7,387 nucleotides of DNA from Thermoanaerobacter sp049701115 (GCF_049701115.1 NZ_JBNATX010000058.1:1-7387), one strand, 5' to 3'; shown: positions 1 to 5,919, numbered from the stretch's first letter. Numbers and translations are program-made. Notes: generated from the sequence alone by a model not told the origin.

Positions 1-7
1 ACAATAA

Positions 8-83
8 TGGCAGGGGAGACAGGACTTGAACCCGCAGCCCACGGTTTTGGAGACCGTTGCTCTACCAGTTGAGCTACTCCCCT
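8..83 (-). tRNA. tRNA-Trp, anticodon CCA
   Basis: Read on the minus strand, this folds as a complete tRNA. It has a 7-bp perfect acceptor stem (AGGGGAG/CTCCCCT), a 4-bp D stem (GCTC/GAGC), a 5-bp perfect anticodon stem (ACGGT/ACCGT) closing the loop CTCCAAA, and a T arm with TTCAAGT in the loop. The loop places CCA at positions 34-36, which decodes UGG (tryptophan). The discriminator base is G at position 11, and the terminal CCA is encoded at 10-8. A strong promoter sits just upstream. In many Firmicutes a tRNA-Trp gene lies ahead of secE-nusG, so that cluster may lie off the left edge; this is not visible here. Confidence 0.97.
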
Positions 84-94
84 GCGCGATTTTT

Positions 95-124
95 ATTATA
101 GCATATAAAACAAGCTTTAGTCAA
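95..124 (-). promoter_or_regulatory. Sigma-A promoter of tRNA-Trp
   Basis: On the minus strand, TTGACT (124-119) is followed after 18 bases by a perfect TATAAT (100-95). The transcript should start near 88, only a few bases before the mature tRNA 5' end at 83. This near-consensus promoter suits a constitutively and strongly expressed tRNA. Confidence 0.85.
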
Positions 125-151
125 TAATTTGTGCCCTTTTTTATAAATTTA

Positions 152-179
152 TTCATGAGTTTTGTTTGTGTGGTATAAT
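152..179 (+). promoter_or_regulatory. Extended -10 promoter of the transglutaminase-like gene
   Basis: A perfect TATAAT at 174-179 is preceded by TG at 171-172, giving an extended -10 element (TGGTATAAT). The -35 is weak (TTCATG at 152-157, 16-base spacer), which an extended -10 usually compensates for. Transcription would start near 186, giving a leader of about 45 bases before the start codon at 231. It is divergent from the tRNA promoter. Confidence 0.65.
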
Positions 180-230
180 TGAATAGAGGGTAAAATTAGA
201 TTTAAGCCCGCATAACAGGGGGTATACAAT

Positions 231-1298
231 TTGAGGAAAAATATTTTTTGGCTTATATTGACTGCAGTAATAGTTTTTGTCATATTTTTTAACTCGAGTA
301 CAAGCCCTTTGATTACTGCTTTTGAAGAAAAAGTCTCTTTAATAGAGCAAAGAATGAGTGATTCAAAACTTGTTGGAAGTTTTCTGTCTTATTTAGAATC
401 AAATTTTAAAAATAGGATAATATGGGATAATGGGCGTCTTATAATTGACTTTAGAGTTAAAAAAGAAACTGATGAAAAGCCTTCTTTAAAAGATTCTCTT
501 GGCGGAGCGTACGTTAACCCTTTGCTGGAGGTTACTAATGAAAAAGATATGTATGTTCTCATTAAAAATAGCTTAGAAAATACGGCAAGCGATGTGAGTT
601 TTGTCGTAAGTCCTTCCTTTTGTGGTTCAAATTGTTCTATAGATGATGTACTGGGTAAGACATCTGAAATTGCCAAGTTGATTTTATCCCATCATCCAGA
701 ACTTGCATATGCTGATAAATGGAGTATTTCAGCTTCAACTTATAAAAATAATTCTTATAAAATTACGATTGCTTTCAATTATTTCTATCCATTAGACAAA
801 GTAAAAGAGATGAAAGCAGAGACAGAGGCAAAGGCTAGAGAAATAATTTCAAAGATTATAAGTTCTAAAATGACAGATTTACAAAAAGCAAAAGCGATAC
901 ACGACTATATCGTTAAACATACAAAATATGATTACAAAAACTATATAAATGGGACAATTCCACTCGAGTCATTTACAGCATATGGAGTATTGGTTAAAGG
1001 GGTAGGAGTGTGCCAGGGTTATACTGCTGCTTTTAATTTGCTGGGGCGATTAGCAGGGTTGGATAGCATTGGGGTTTCTGGAACTGGAATACGCAATGGA
1101 AAAGAGGTTCCTCATGCCTGGAATATGGTGAGGATTGATGGTAAAGTAAGGTATATTGATGTCACGTGGGATGACCCAGTTCCTGACAGAGGAGATAAAG
1201 TGATGTATACCTACTTTAACTTAACAGAAAAGCAAATAGAAAAAGACCATAAATGGAATAAAGAGGACTTTTCTGAAAAATATTTTGATTACAAATAA
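231..1298 (+). CDS. Exported transglutaminase-like (papain-fold) protein
   Basis: This 355-residue protein starts at TTG (231), chosen because AGGGGG at 217-222 lies 8 bases upstream. Residues 5-22 form one hydrophobic segment after a basic start (MRKN). This is a signal peptide or membrane anchor without a lipobox, so the bulk should lie outside the cell. The C-terminal third (about 205-340) is a transglutaminase-like core. It begins with a helix containing KAKAIHDYIVKHTKYD and carries the apparent Cys-His-Asp triad: Cys261 in GVGVCQGYTAAF, His295 in PHAWNMV and Asp310 in YIDVTWDDP. Bacterial members of this superfamily are often cysteine proteases or act on peptide bonds at the cell surface; the substrate is unknown. 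The region 60-200 resembles nothing I can name and has two close cysteines (CGSNC, 131-135). It stands alone in its transcript, convergent with the serpin. The fold call is firm; the biochemical role is not. Confidence 0.88.
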   Translation: MRKNIFWLILTAVIVFVIFFNSSTSPLITAFEEKVSLIEQRMSDSKLVGSFLSYLESNFKNRIIWDNGRLIIDFRVKKETDEKPSLKDSLGGAYVNPLLEVTNEKDMYVLIKNSLENTASDVSFVVSPSFCGSNCSIDDVLGKTSEIAKLILSHHPELAYADKWSISASTYKNNSYKITIAFNYFYPLDKVKEMKAETEAKAREIISKIISSKMTDLQKAKAIHDYIVKHTKYDYKNYINGTIPLESFTAYGVLVKGVGVCQGYTAAFNLLGRLAGLDSIGVSGTGIRNGKEVPHAWNMVRIDGKVRYIDVTWDDPVPDRGDKVMYTYFNLTEKQIEKDHKWNKEDFSEKYFDYK

Positions 1299-1326
1299 AG
1301 AGTCAGACAATGCTGACCCTTTATTT
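1293..1326. terminator. Bidirectional terminator between convergent genes
   Basis: The arms 1293-1306 and 1313-1326 form 13 pairs with one A/C mismatch around a 6-base loop. The outer part pairs AAATAAAG with CTTTATTT and the inner part AGTCAG with CTGAC. The outer arms give an A/T-rich flank on each strand, so the hairpin can stop transcripts from both sides. The stop codon of the transglutaminase-like gene (1296-1298) and that of the serpin (1323-1321) both lie inside the stem. Confidence 0.85.
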
Positions 1327-2472
1327 CAAGCTTAGAACCGTTCCGATAAATATTGGAAGATTTGTACTGTTGTCAATTATCGCAAATATGAAAGGTCTGT
1401 TTAACTTTACTAGTTTGGAATTTACTGGCATGCCACTGGTTTTTATGTCAACGGATGTTACAGCACCGGCTTTTGTGCCCAGCTCGTCTACTGATATAAA
1501 AGTTTTATGCAGCACTTCTGAAATATACAAATTGCCAATGTCTGACTTTCCAAGCTTACTAAAATCAGCCTTGTCTGGCAAGAAAGCATCAGTCATACCA
1601 AGGGATTCTAGGGTTTCATTCATTTTAATTGTATATTCGTATTTAAATTTTGGAAGAAAAGCACGTACAAGAGTTATTTTGGCGTTTTTTATTAAATCTA
1701 TAAATTTTTGGCCTGTCAATGTTTTTATATATTCGTTTACAGAAATGTTTTCATCAGGGAGAATAGCCACAAAACTATAATGGTTCTTAGCGTAGGGTTT
1801 AACAAAGCCGACTGCATTCTCTTCTTCAATGTACAGGTTTTCTTCTGAGTTCATAAATTCAACTTTTTGTCTGTTTCCATGTACATCAGTGAATATATCT
1901 TCATGTACACCGGCTTTTTCGTATACTGTCTCCCATTCTGCATCAAAAGCTACAGCATTAATCAGATACATGACGTCTTCCGGGTCAATTTTGTTTAATA
2001 TTTTGTCAATCATTCCATTTGTTTTCGATTTTACCCAGTTGTTTATGTCACTTACTGTGCTGCTGTCAAATGCAGCTTTAAAAATATCGGCTTTATAGTA
2101 ATCTGCAATTATCTGAAGAAAATCTTTAGAGGGTATAAAATTATTTTCTTTGAACCATATTGAATTGGCGATGGTTAATTTTGATTTTTCTTCATTGGGA
2201 AGCTTTTTCGTATACGTATAGAGGTATTTGTTTAATTCTTCAATTGAAATGTCTCTTCCTAGTACTTTTTCCATTTGTGAAAGAGTTTCATTATCTGCTC
2301 CATTTGCTGTCATGGCTAGTGCTAGCATTACTGAAAGCGGAGAGATTAAAGAATTTTTCTTATCATTAGTTGATTTTTTAAAAAGCTCAATTGAGAAATC
2401 AGCTGTATTATTTATAAACTTTTCATCTATGTTTTTTTCACTTACTGGATTTTTATTTATTCCTTCTATCAA
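1321..2472 (-). CDS. Serpin (serine/cysteine protease inhibitor), main reading frame
   Basis: This frame encodes 383 residues of a full-length serpin core. Near the N-terminus is the conserved shutter segment SLISPLSVMLALAM (41-54). Near the C-terminus is an inhibitory-type hinge, GTKAGAVT (332-339), and after it the RPFIFAIID...PIFIGTV motif (359-379). Counting from hinge Gly332 as P15, the scissile bond would be Ser346-Gly347. The small-residue hinge predicts a true suicide inhibitor. The nearest bacterial relative I recall is tengpin of Thermoanaerobacter tengcongensis. The first codon available in this frame is TTG (2472), but no ribosome binding site precedes it and the frame closes at a TGA about 50 bases upstream. 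The natural start is probably ATG 2593, in another frame (see the leader entry). If fused, the product would have 423 residues. An ECF-type promoter lies upstream and a shared terminator downstream. Confidence 0.93.
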   Translation of the reverse strand: MIEGINKNPVSEKNIDEKFINNTADFSIELFKKSTNDKKNSLISPLSVMLALAMTANGADNETLSQMEKVLGRDISIEELNKYLYTYTKKLPNEEKSKLTIANSIWFKENNFIPSKDFLQIIADYYKADIFKAAFDSSTVSDINNWVKSKTNGMIDKILNKIDPEDVMYLINAVAFDAEWETVYEKAGVHEDIFTDVHGNRQKVEFMNSEENLYIEEENAVGFVKPYAKNHYSFVAILPDENISVNEYIKTLTGQKFIDLIKNAKITLVRAFLPKFKYEYTIKMNETLESLGMTDAFLPDKADFSKLGKSDIGNLYISEVLHKTFISVDELGTKAGAVTSVDIKTSGMPVNSKLVKLNRPFIFAIIDNSTNLPIFIGTVLSLK

Positions 2473-2593
2473 ATTTGCAGCTCGAACTTTTGAGGGAAAA
2501 AAAAGAACATCCTGTTGTATTCATTAACATTGCAATGAATATTGTGATGCTGAGTATTGTTGTAAAAAGCTTTTTTAGTTTTAAAATTTCCAT
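2453..2593 (-). other. Out-of-frame lipoprotein signal-peptide leader of the serpin gene
   Basis: ATG 2593 has a Shine-Dalgarno-like AAAGGGTGA (2610-2602) in front of it. It opens a 46-codon frame ending with TAA at 2455-2453. The peptide starts MEILKLKKLF, continues with a hydrophobic stretch (about 9-24), and reaches NTTGC with Cys29 as a plausible lipidation site (a lipobox with Thr instead of Leu/Val at -3). After Cys29 it enters the T8 run (2504-2497) and leaves the serpin frame by one base. With seven T instead of eight, the reading would continue CSFFPSKVRAANLIEG straight into the serpin body. It is therefore the 5' part of the serpin gene, not an independent gene. The cause could be a sequencing error, a real frameshift or slippage-dependent expression. 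Confidence 0.8.
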
Positions 2594-2631
2594 GATAAGT
2601 ATCACCCTTTCTTGTGATCTTCTACTAAGTT

Positions 2632-2657
2632 AGACGAATTACATCATTAAATGTTCC
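2632..2657 (-). promoter_or_regulatory. ECF-type promoter of the serpin gene
   Basis: On the minus strand, GGAAC (2657-2653) is followed after exactly 16 bases by CGTCT (2636-2632). This is the classic pattern of Gram-positive ECF sigma promoters (-35 with AAC, -10 with CGTC, N16). The predicted start is near 2625, about 30 bases before ATG 2593, which fits translation starting at the signal peptide. No good sigma-A promoter was seen in this gap. Two ECF sigma genes lie just upstream. Confidence 0.65.
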
Positions 2658-2684
2658 GTAAAAAATAAATTTTGATGAAATAAA

Positions 2685-2719
2685 CTGCCTAGAAAGCTTT
2701 TTATAAGCTTTCCAGGCAG
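2685..2719 (-). terminator. Terminator of the sigma B / anti-sigma B operon
   Basis: The arms 2685-2699 and 2705-2719 pair over 14 positions with one mismatch (CTGCCT and GAAAGCTT blocks) around a 5-base loop. On the minus strand the stem is followed by TTTATTT. It lies just after the anti-sigma stop and before the serpin promoter, isolating the serpin transcript. T-rich sequence on the other side may let it work both ways. Confidence 0.85.
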
Positions 2720-2726
2720 ATAATTT

Positions 2727-3590
2727 TTATCTTATTGATTCTGCCATTTTCACTGCTTCTTCTTTTGTGAGGTCCTGACCGCTTAAGTGATATGTTAGAC
2801 CATTAACCTGCCAGTACAATTCATAACGCTTTGCTGTTTCTAATTTTTCACTCATTTTCTTATCAGAATTTTCATCAGATGAAAAAGTAATAACTTCTTT
2901 TTCTATCCAATAGCCAGTAGTGCCATTTATATCAACTTTTTCCGCATTCCTTGCAATATTTGTAAACGCAGGAAGTAAAGGATCTATACGAAGCCATATT
3001 GTTTTTAATTGATTGTTTTGTTCATTTATGAAGGTTGCTAAAAAGTATTTGCTCACACCTTTATCTCCCTTATCTCCAAGCATGCCATGCAGCTTGTATC
3101 CTTCAGGAAGGTAGGAGGGAAGTTTTATTTGCATACCTAAATATTTTTCAGCTTCCTCTAATGATGAAAATTTTTGTGTATGTCCTTTTATAGCTATCTC
3201 TTCAGAGTTATTGCCATCAAATTTTCTTATACTCATACCTACTTCATTACCCTTGTCGTCTGTGCCTTTTAATACTATGAAGTCTTTTCCTTCTTCTACC
3301 ACTTTCATAGTTATTACTCCTAATTTTAGGAGGGCATCACTGGCTATTGCTTTTGCTGAAGGTGATACTCCTAAGGTAATTCCTAATGTTAAAGCAGCAA
3401 TGACAACTGCTGCAACAGCTTTTTTCCATAAAGGCATAGTTTTTAATCTCATTACAATATCTCCTCCTTTTTTATTTAGTAGTATTCTTTCTTTTACATT
3501 TAGAATTAGGTTATCTTTAAACTGAATTTCTTCTGTCTTTTCTTTTAGAGTTTGGCTAAGTAGGATTTCTAATTCTTCTTTTTTATTCAT
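2727..3590 (-). CDS. Membrane anti-sigma factor with extracytoplasmic DUF4367-type domain
   Basis: This 287-residue protein has a charged cytoplasmic N-terminus (1-55), one transmembrane helix (about 57-77, AVAAVVIAALTLGITLGV) and an outer domain. The outer domain contains FSSLEEAEKYLG, LPSYLPEGYKL and a C-terminal NGLTYHLSGQDLTKEEAVKMAESI, which are characteristic of the DUF4367 family. ATG 3590 overlaps the end of sigma gene B by 8 bases and has AAGGAGG at 3605-3599, 8 bases away, so the pair is translationally coupled. By analogy with such pairs, the cytoplasmic part would bind and inhibit sigma B until an envelope signal acts on the outer domain; the signal is unknown. One oddity is a second strong ribosome binding site (AAAGGAGGAG, 3470-3461) inside the gene, upstream of an in-frame ATG at 3452 (Met47). 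A product from there would keep the helix and outer domain but lose most of the sigma-binding part. Confidence 0.85.
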   Translation of the reverse strand: MNKKEELEILLSQTLKEKTEEIQFKDNLILNVKERILLNKKGGDIVMRLKTMPLWKKAVAAVVIAALTLGITLGVSPSAKAIASDALLKLGVITMKVVEEGKDFIVLKGTDDKGNEVGMSIRKFDGNNSEEIAIKGHTQKFSSLEEAEKYLGMQIKLPSYLPEGYKLHGMLGDKGDKGVSKYFLATFINEQNNQLKTIWLRIDPLLPAFTNIARNAEKVDINGTTGYWIEKEVITFSSDENSDKKMSEKLETAKRYELYWQVNGLTYHLSGQDLTKEEAVKMAESIR

Positions 3591-4182
3591 CTTTGATTCC
3601 TCCTTGTAATTGAGGATTACCTACAGGCCTGTAGAAATTTAAATGAGACTCTTTTAGCTTTTCTTCTAATTTTTTTATTCCTCTGTGAAGCCTTGATTTT
3701 ACAGTTCCTTCAGGTAATTTCATTATTTTTGCAATTTCTTTTATTGAAAACTCTTGATAATACTTTAAAATTATTATTGTGCGGTAGTGGGGGTCTAATG
3801 TATATAAACTGTCAATGAGTAACTTTTTTAACTCTTTTTCTTCATAAATTTCTTCTGTATCATCTTTTTCTGAGTGAAAGTCTTGTCCTGCTTCTTTCAA
3901 GGCTTCTAATGAAAAATTGTTTTTATTCTTTTTTATATAGTCATAGCATATCCTTGTTAAAATCCTGTAAAACCAGTTTTCAAACGCTTGAGGGTTTTTA
4001 AGCTGATAAATTTTCTGGTAGCACTGAAAAAATGCTTCTTGTACACATTCTTCTGCTATGTGTTTGTTGCCGGTGATAAGATATGCGGTTTTTAATGCTT
4101 TTGGGCCTACAAATTTCATAACATGTTCAAAAGCTTCAAAATCGCCTTTTTGTACTTTTTTGATAATATCTGTTATATCCAA
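3583..4182 (-). CDS. ECF-family RNA polymerase sigma factor (sigma B of this window)
   Basis: From the chosen TTG start this is a 199-residue sigma-70-type factor with only regions 2 and 4. Region 2 spans about 12-85, with AYLITGNKHIAEECVQEAFF for core binding and WFYRILTRICYDYIKK for the -10. Region 4 spans about 123-176 and includes the helix-turn-helix EFSIKEIAKIMKLPEGTVKSR. An open frame continues to ATG 4287. I prefer TTG 4182 because AGAGGTGA (4197-4190) lies 7 bases upstream, family homology begins at DITDIIKKV, and the extra 35 residues have no family look. The C-terminal tail (about 177-199) encodes the ribosome binding site of the anti-sigma gene, which starts before this gene stops. 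A candidate self-responsive promoter and a folded leader lie upstream. Confidence 0.9.
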   Translation of the reverse strand: MDITDIIKKVQKGDFEAFEHVMKFVGPKALKTAYLITGNKHIAEECVQEAFFQCYQKIYQLKNPQAFENWFYRILTRICYDYIKKNKNNFSLEALKEAGQDFHSEKDDTEEIYEEKELKKLLIDSLYTLDPHYRTIIILKYYQEFSIKEIAKIMKLPEGTVKSRLHRGIKKLEEKLKESHLNFYRPVGNPQLQGGIKDE

Positions 4183-4202
4183 TATCTTGTCACCTCTTCT
4201 TT

Positions 4203-4229
4203 GGGAGCTCCCTCTACTATATAAGAGGG
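4203..4229 (-). repeat. Nested inverted repeats in the sigma B leader
   Basis: A 6-bp hairpin with arms CCCTCT (4210-4215) and AGAGGG (4224-4229) around an 8-base loop overlaps a perfect 10-base palindrome, GGGAGCTCCC (4203-4212). Both lie between the promoter region and the ribosome binding site of the sigma B gene. The minus-strand segment CCTCTT (4228-4223) can also pair with AAGAGG of the ribosome binding site (4198-4193). Operator or RNA fold is undecided. Confidence 0.45.
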
Positions 4230-4249
4230 GAAAATTGATAAAAAGTTCC
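4224..4249 (-). promoter_or_regulatory. Candidate ECF-type promoter of the sigma B operon
   Basis: On the minus strand, GGAAC (4249-4245) is followed after 16 bases by CCTCT (4228-4224). The -35 matches the serpin promoter exactly; the -10 differs from CGTCT at one important base. ECF operons are often autoregulated, which supports it. A perfect TATAAT on the same strand (4275-4270), with a weak -35, is an alternative sigma-A start further upstream. Confidence 0.4.
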
Positions 4250-4302
4250 CTTATAGTACAAGAAAAGCCATTATATAATTGAGTCACTAGAAAAAGGAAA
4301 AC

Positions 4303-4330
4303 AGGCGGTGATATAATAGAACAACCGCCT
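4303..4330 (-). terminator. Terminator of the sigma A / anti-sigma A operon
   Basis: Perfect 7-bp arms AGGCGGT (4303-4309) and ACCGCCT (4324-4330) enclose a 14-base loop. On the minus strand they are followed by GTTTTCCTTTTT. It lies about 90 bases beyond the anti-sigma A stop codon and just before the sigma B promoter region, separating the two operons. T5 on the plus side could also allow function in that direction. Confidence 0.7.
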
Positions 4331-4419
4331 TTTTCCCTTTGTAGCAGGACCTTTGATTTTTGTTATATTAACTTTCGCAGGTATGCGATGGTTTAAGGAA
4401 AAGGATGTACTCGATTGAG

Positions 4420-5352
4420 TTAATAAGGAGTTGTAACTATACCTAAAACTGCTCCCCTTATAATTGAATTAGAGGACAACTTTTGTAAGGATTCAGGATG
4501 TCCCACCACTACAACTCCGTAGTATTTTATGCCCTTTTCCTTTAAAAAACTTACTGTTCTTTTTAGATTTGTCGAAGAATAACTTTGCAAATTACTGAGT
4601 TGTTCCAGCTGTTTTAAAAATTCTTTTTCGCCATCACGGCTGTCAATATAGGGGTTTCCAACCAATCTTTCCGCAAGGTAGTTTTTTTCTTTATAGTCGT
4701 TTTCTTCAAAAACCAAAACAGCACCCCACATTAGCTTTAAATCCTCAGGTATAATAGTTTTAATTTCGCTGAGGGTTAAAGGCCTGTCAAAAGATAAAGC
4801 CATTTCAACGAGATTATCGTTAGGTATATTTTTTAGTACATCAAACTCTCTTATAACTTTATCGTATTTTACTGCGGGATTGTAAAATTTTAATTTTGGC
4901 ACGGCATAAGGAGCAAGGTATTCTTTTGTACCTTCTGGTATGGCTTGGTCAGTTTCGATAACACAAAAAGATTTGTCACCTTTAATTTGTTCTCCTCCCC
5001 AAAAATCAAAATCAACTATCATTATTCCAGCAGGATAAGGTTTATTTCCTATTAACCTTAGGAGATAATATTCTTTTTGTCGCCCAAATAGTCTAACATC
5101 ATAACTTTCTCCTGCAATTGCAATGGTATTAGGCTCAGTAAATTTAACAATATCCGGATAAAAGCTATTTATACGGTTTTCTTGATTCTGTAGCATCATT
5201 TCGGGAATTATGAAGGTTAATACAAAAACACCTATGGCGATAATTAAAGAAATTATTATTATGCGAAGTATGCTTTTAAAACGAGCTTTGCGCAAAAAAG
5301 CTTTTTCGTCAAAAGATATATCGCTTATTGGTTTATTTAAATCTGATCCCAT
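4420..5352 (-). CDS. YhdL-like membrane anti-sigma factor (Sigma_reg_N / Sigma_reg_C type)
   Basis: This 310-residue protein has a short cytoplasmic N-terminus and one transmembrane helix at about 29-50 (LRIIIISLIIAIGVFVLTFIIP). The stretch FDEKAFLRKARFKSILR before the helix resembles the sigma-regulator N-terminal family. A large outer domain of about 250 residues ends with KGIKYYGVVVVGHPESLQKL...IIRGAVLGIVTTPY, typical of the sigma-regulator C-terminal family that includes Bacillus subtilis YhdL, the SigM anti-sigma. ATG 5352 directly follows the stop codon of sigma A with no gap. GAGGAGGAG (5370-5362), inside the end of the sigma gene, supplies the ribosome binding site, so translation is coupled. 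The likely role is to hold sigma A at the membrane until envelope stress. Family assignment is from motif memory; the signal is unknown. Confidence 0.82.
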   Translation of the reverse strand: MGSDLNKPISDISFDEKAFLRKARFKSILRIIIISLIIAIGVFVLTFIIPEMMLQNQENRINSFYPDIVKFTEPNTIAIAGESYDVRLFGRQKEYYLLRLIGNKPYPAGIMIVDFDFWGGEQIKGDKSFCVIETDQAIPEGTKEYLAPYAVPKLKFYNPAVKYDKVIREFDVLKNIPNDNLVEMALSFDRPLTLSEIKTIIPEDLKLMWGAVLVFEENDYKEKNYLAERLVGNPYIDSRDGEKEFLKQLEQLSNLQSYSSTNLKRTVSFLKEKGIKYYGVVVVGHPESLQKLSSNSIIRGAVLGIVTTPY

Positions 5353-5817
5353 TTAACTTTTCTCCTCCTCTTTTAAATATTCTTTTAATTTTTTCCTTAG
5401 TCTCCATACCATTGTCTTTACTGTATTGGAATTGGTTTTTAAGTAAGAGGAAATTTCTTCATTTGACATTTCTAATATGAATTTAAGGTAAAAGAGCTTT
5501 TGCTCATTGAGAGTAAGCCTATTAACTGCTTTTTTTATTACTTCTTTATTTTCAAACTGTTGAAACTCTGAAAAGGTACTTTGAGGAAAGGCATCTATAA
5601 TAGAAACTGTCACATCTTTTTTGGTTTTGCGCAAAAAATCAGTGTATTTGTTTCGCGCCGCAGTCAAAACATAAGCTTTTAGCTTTCCCTCTTGAATGCC
5701 GTCTAAATTCAAGTATGTGGAAAGCAGAGCTTCTTGAGCTATGTCTTCAGCGTCAGCCTGTGGTACACCCAATTTAAGTAAATAATAGAATGCAGCTTTG
5801 TACAAATCCTGCCACAT
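5353..5817 (-). CDS. ECF-family RNA polymerase sigma factor (sigma A of this window)
   Basis: The product is 154 residues from ATG 5817. Region 2 (about 22-72) includes DAEDIAQEALLSTYLNL and LKAYVLTAARNKYTDFLRK, the core-binding and -10 recognition helices. Region 4 (about 101-150) includes the helix-turn-helix MSNEEISSYLKTNSNTVKTMVWRLRKKL. The frame is open to ATG 5844, which would add nine residues, but that ATG has no ribosome binding site. ATG 5817 has AAGGAGGAGGAG (5832-5821) immediately upstream. The linker (about 73-100) is short. It is paired with a YhdL-like anti-sigma, so a SigM-like envelope-stress role is a fair inference. The two sigma factors of the window are clearly different in sequence and are paired with unrelated kinds of anti-sigma. 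Confidence 0.88.
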   Translation of the reverse strand: MWQDLYKAAFYYLLKLGVPQADAEDIAQEALLSTYLNLDGIQEGKLKAYVLTAARNKYTDFLRKTKKDVTVSIIDAFPQSTFSEFQQFENKEVIKKAVNRLTLNEQKLFYLKFILEMSNEEISSYLKTNSNTVKTMVWRLRKKLKEYLKEEEKS

Positions 5818-5851
5818 TAACTCCTCCTCCTTATAACTTTTCATTAATAAA

Positions 5852-5877
5852 GACGTTTGAGGGATGAAAAAGTAAAC
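5852..5877 (-). promoter_or_regulatory. Possible ECF-type promoter of the sigma A operon
   Basis: On the minus strand, CGTCT (5855-5851) is preceded by 16 bases and then GTTTAC (5877-5872). The -10 is identical to that of the serpin promoter and the spacing is the same, but the -35 lacks the usual GAAC core. The predicted start would lie about 28 bases before ATG 5817. Confidence 0.35.
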
Positions 5878-5919
5878 AAATTAAAAATATGAAATATGCA
5901 AAAATTCGTTGTTATTTCG

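Noticed and set aside
389..676. Minus-strand open frame within the transglutaminase-like gene
   Set aside because: It has no ribosome binding site or known motif and is fully embedded in a well-supported gene on the other strand.
1310..1780. 156-codon plus-strand open frame opposite the serpin gene
   Set aside because: It is antisense to conserved serpin motifs, starts inside the terminator hairpin and has no recognisable domain. It is a by-product of the serpin codons.
4183..4287. 35-residue N-terminal extension of sigma B from ATG 4287
   Set aside because: It has no ribosome binding site and no sigma-factor similarity, and it covers the leader hairpins and promoter motifs. TTG 4182 has AGAGGTGA at ideal spacing.
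5818..5844. Nine-residue extension of sigma A from ATG 5844
   Set aside because: No ribosome binding site precedes ATG 5844. The strong AAGGAGGAGGAG site fits ATG 5817, and it would lie inside the coding region if the longer form were real.
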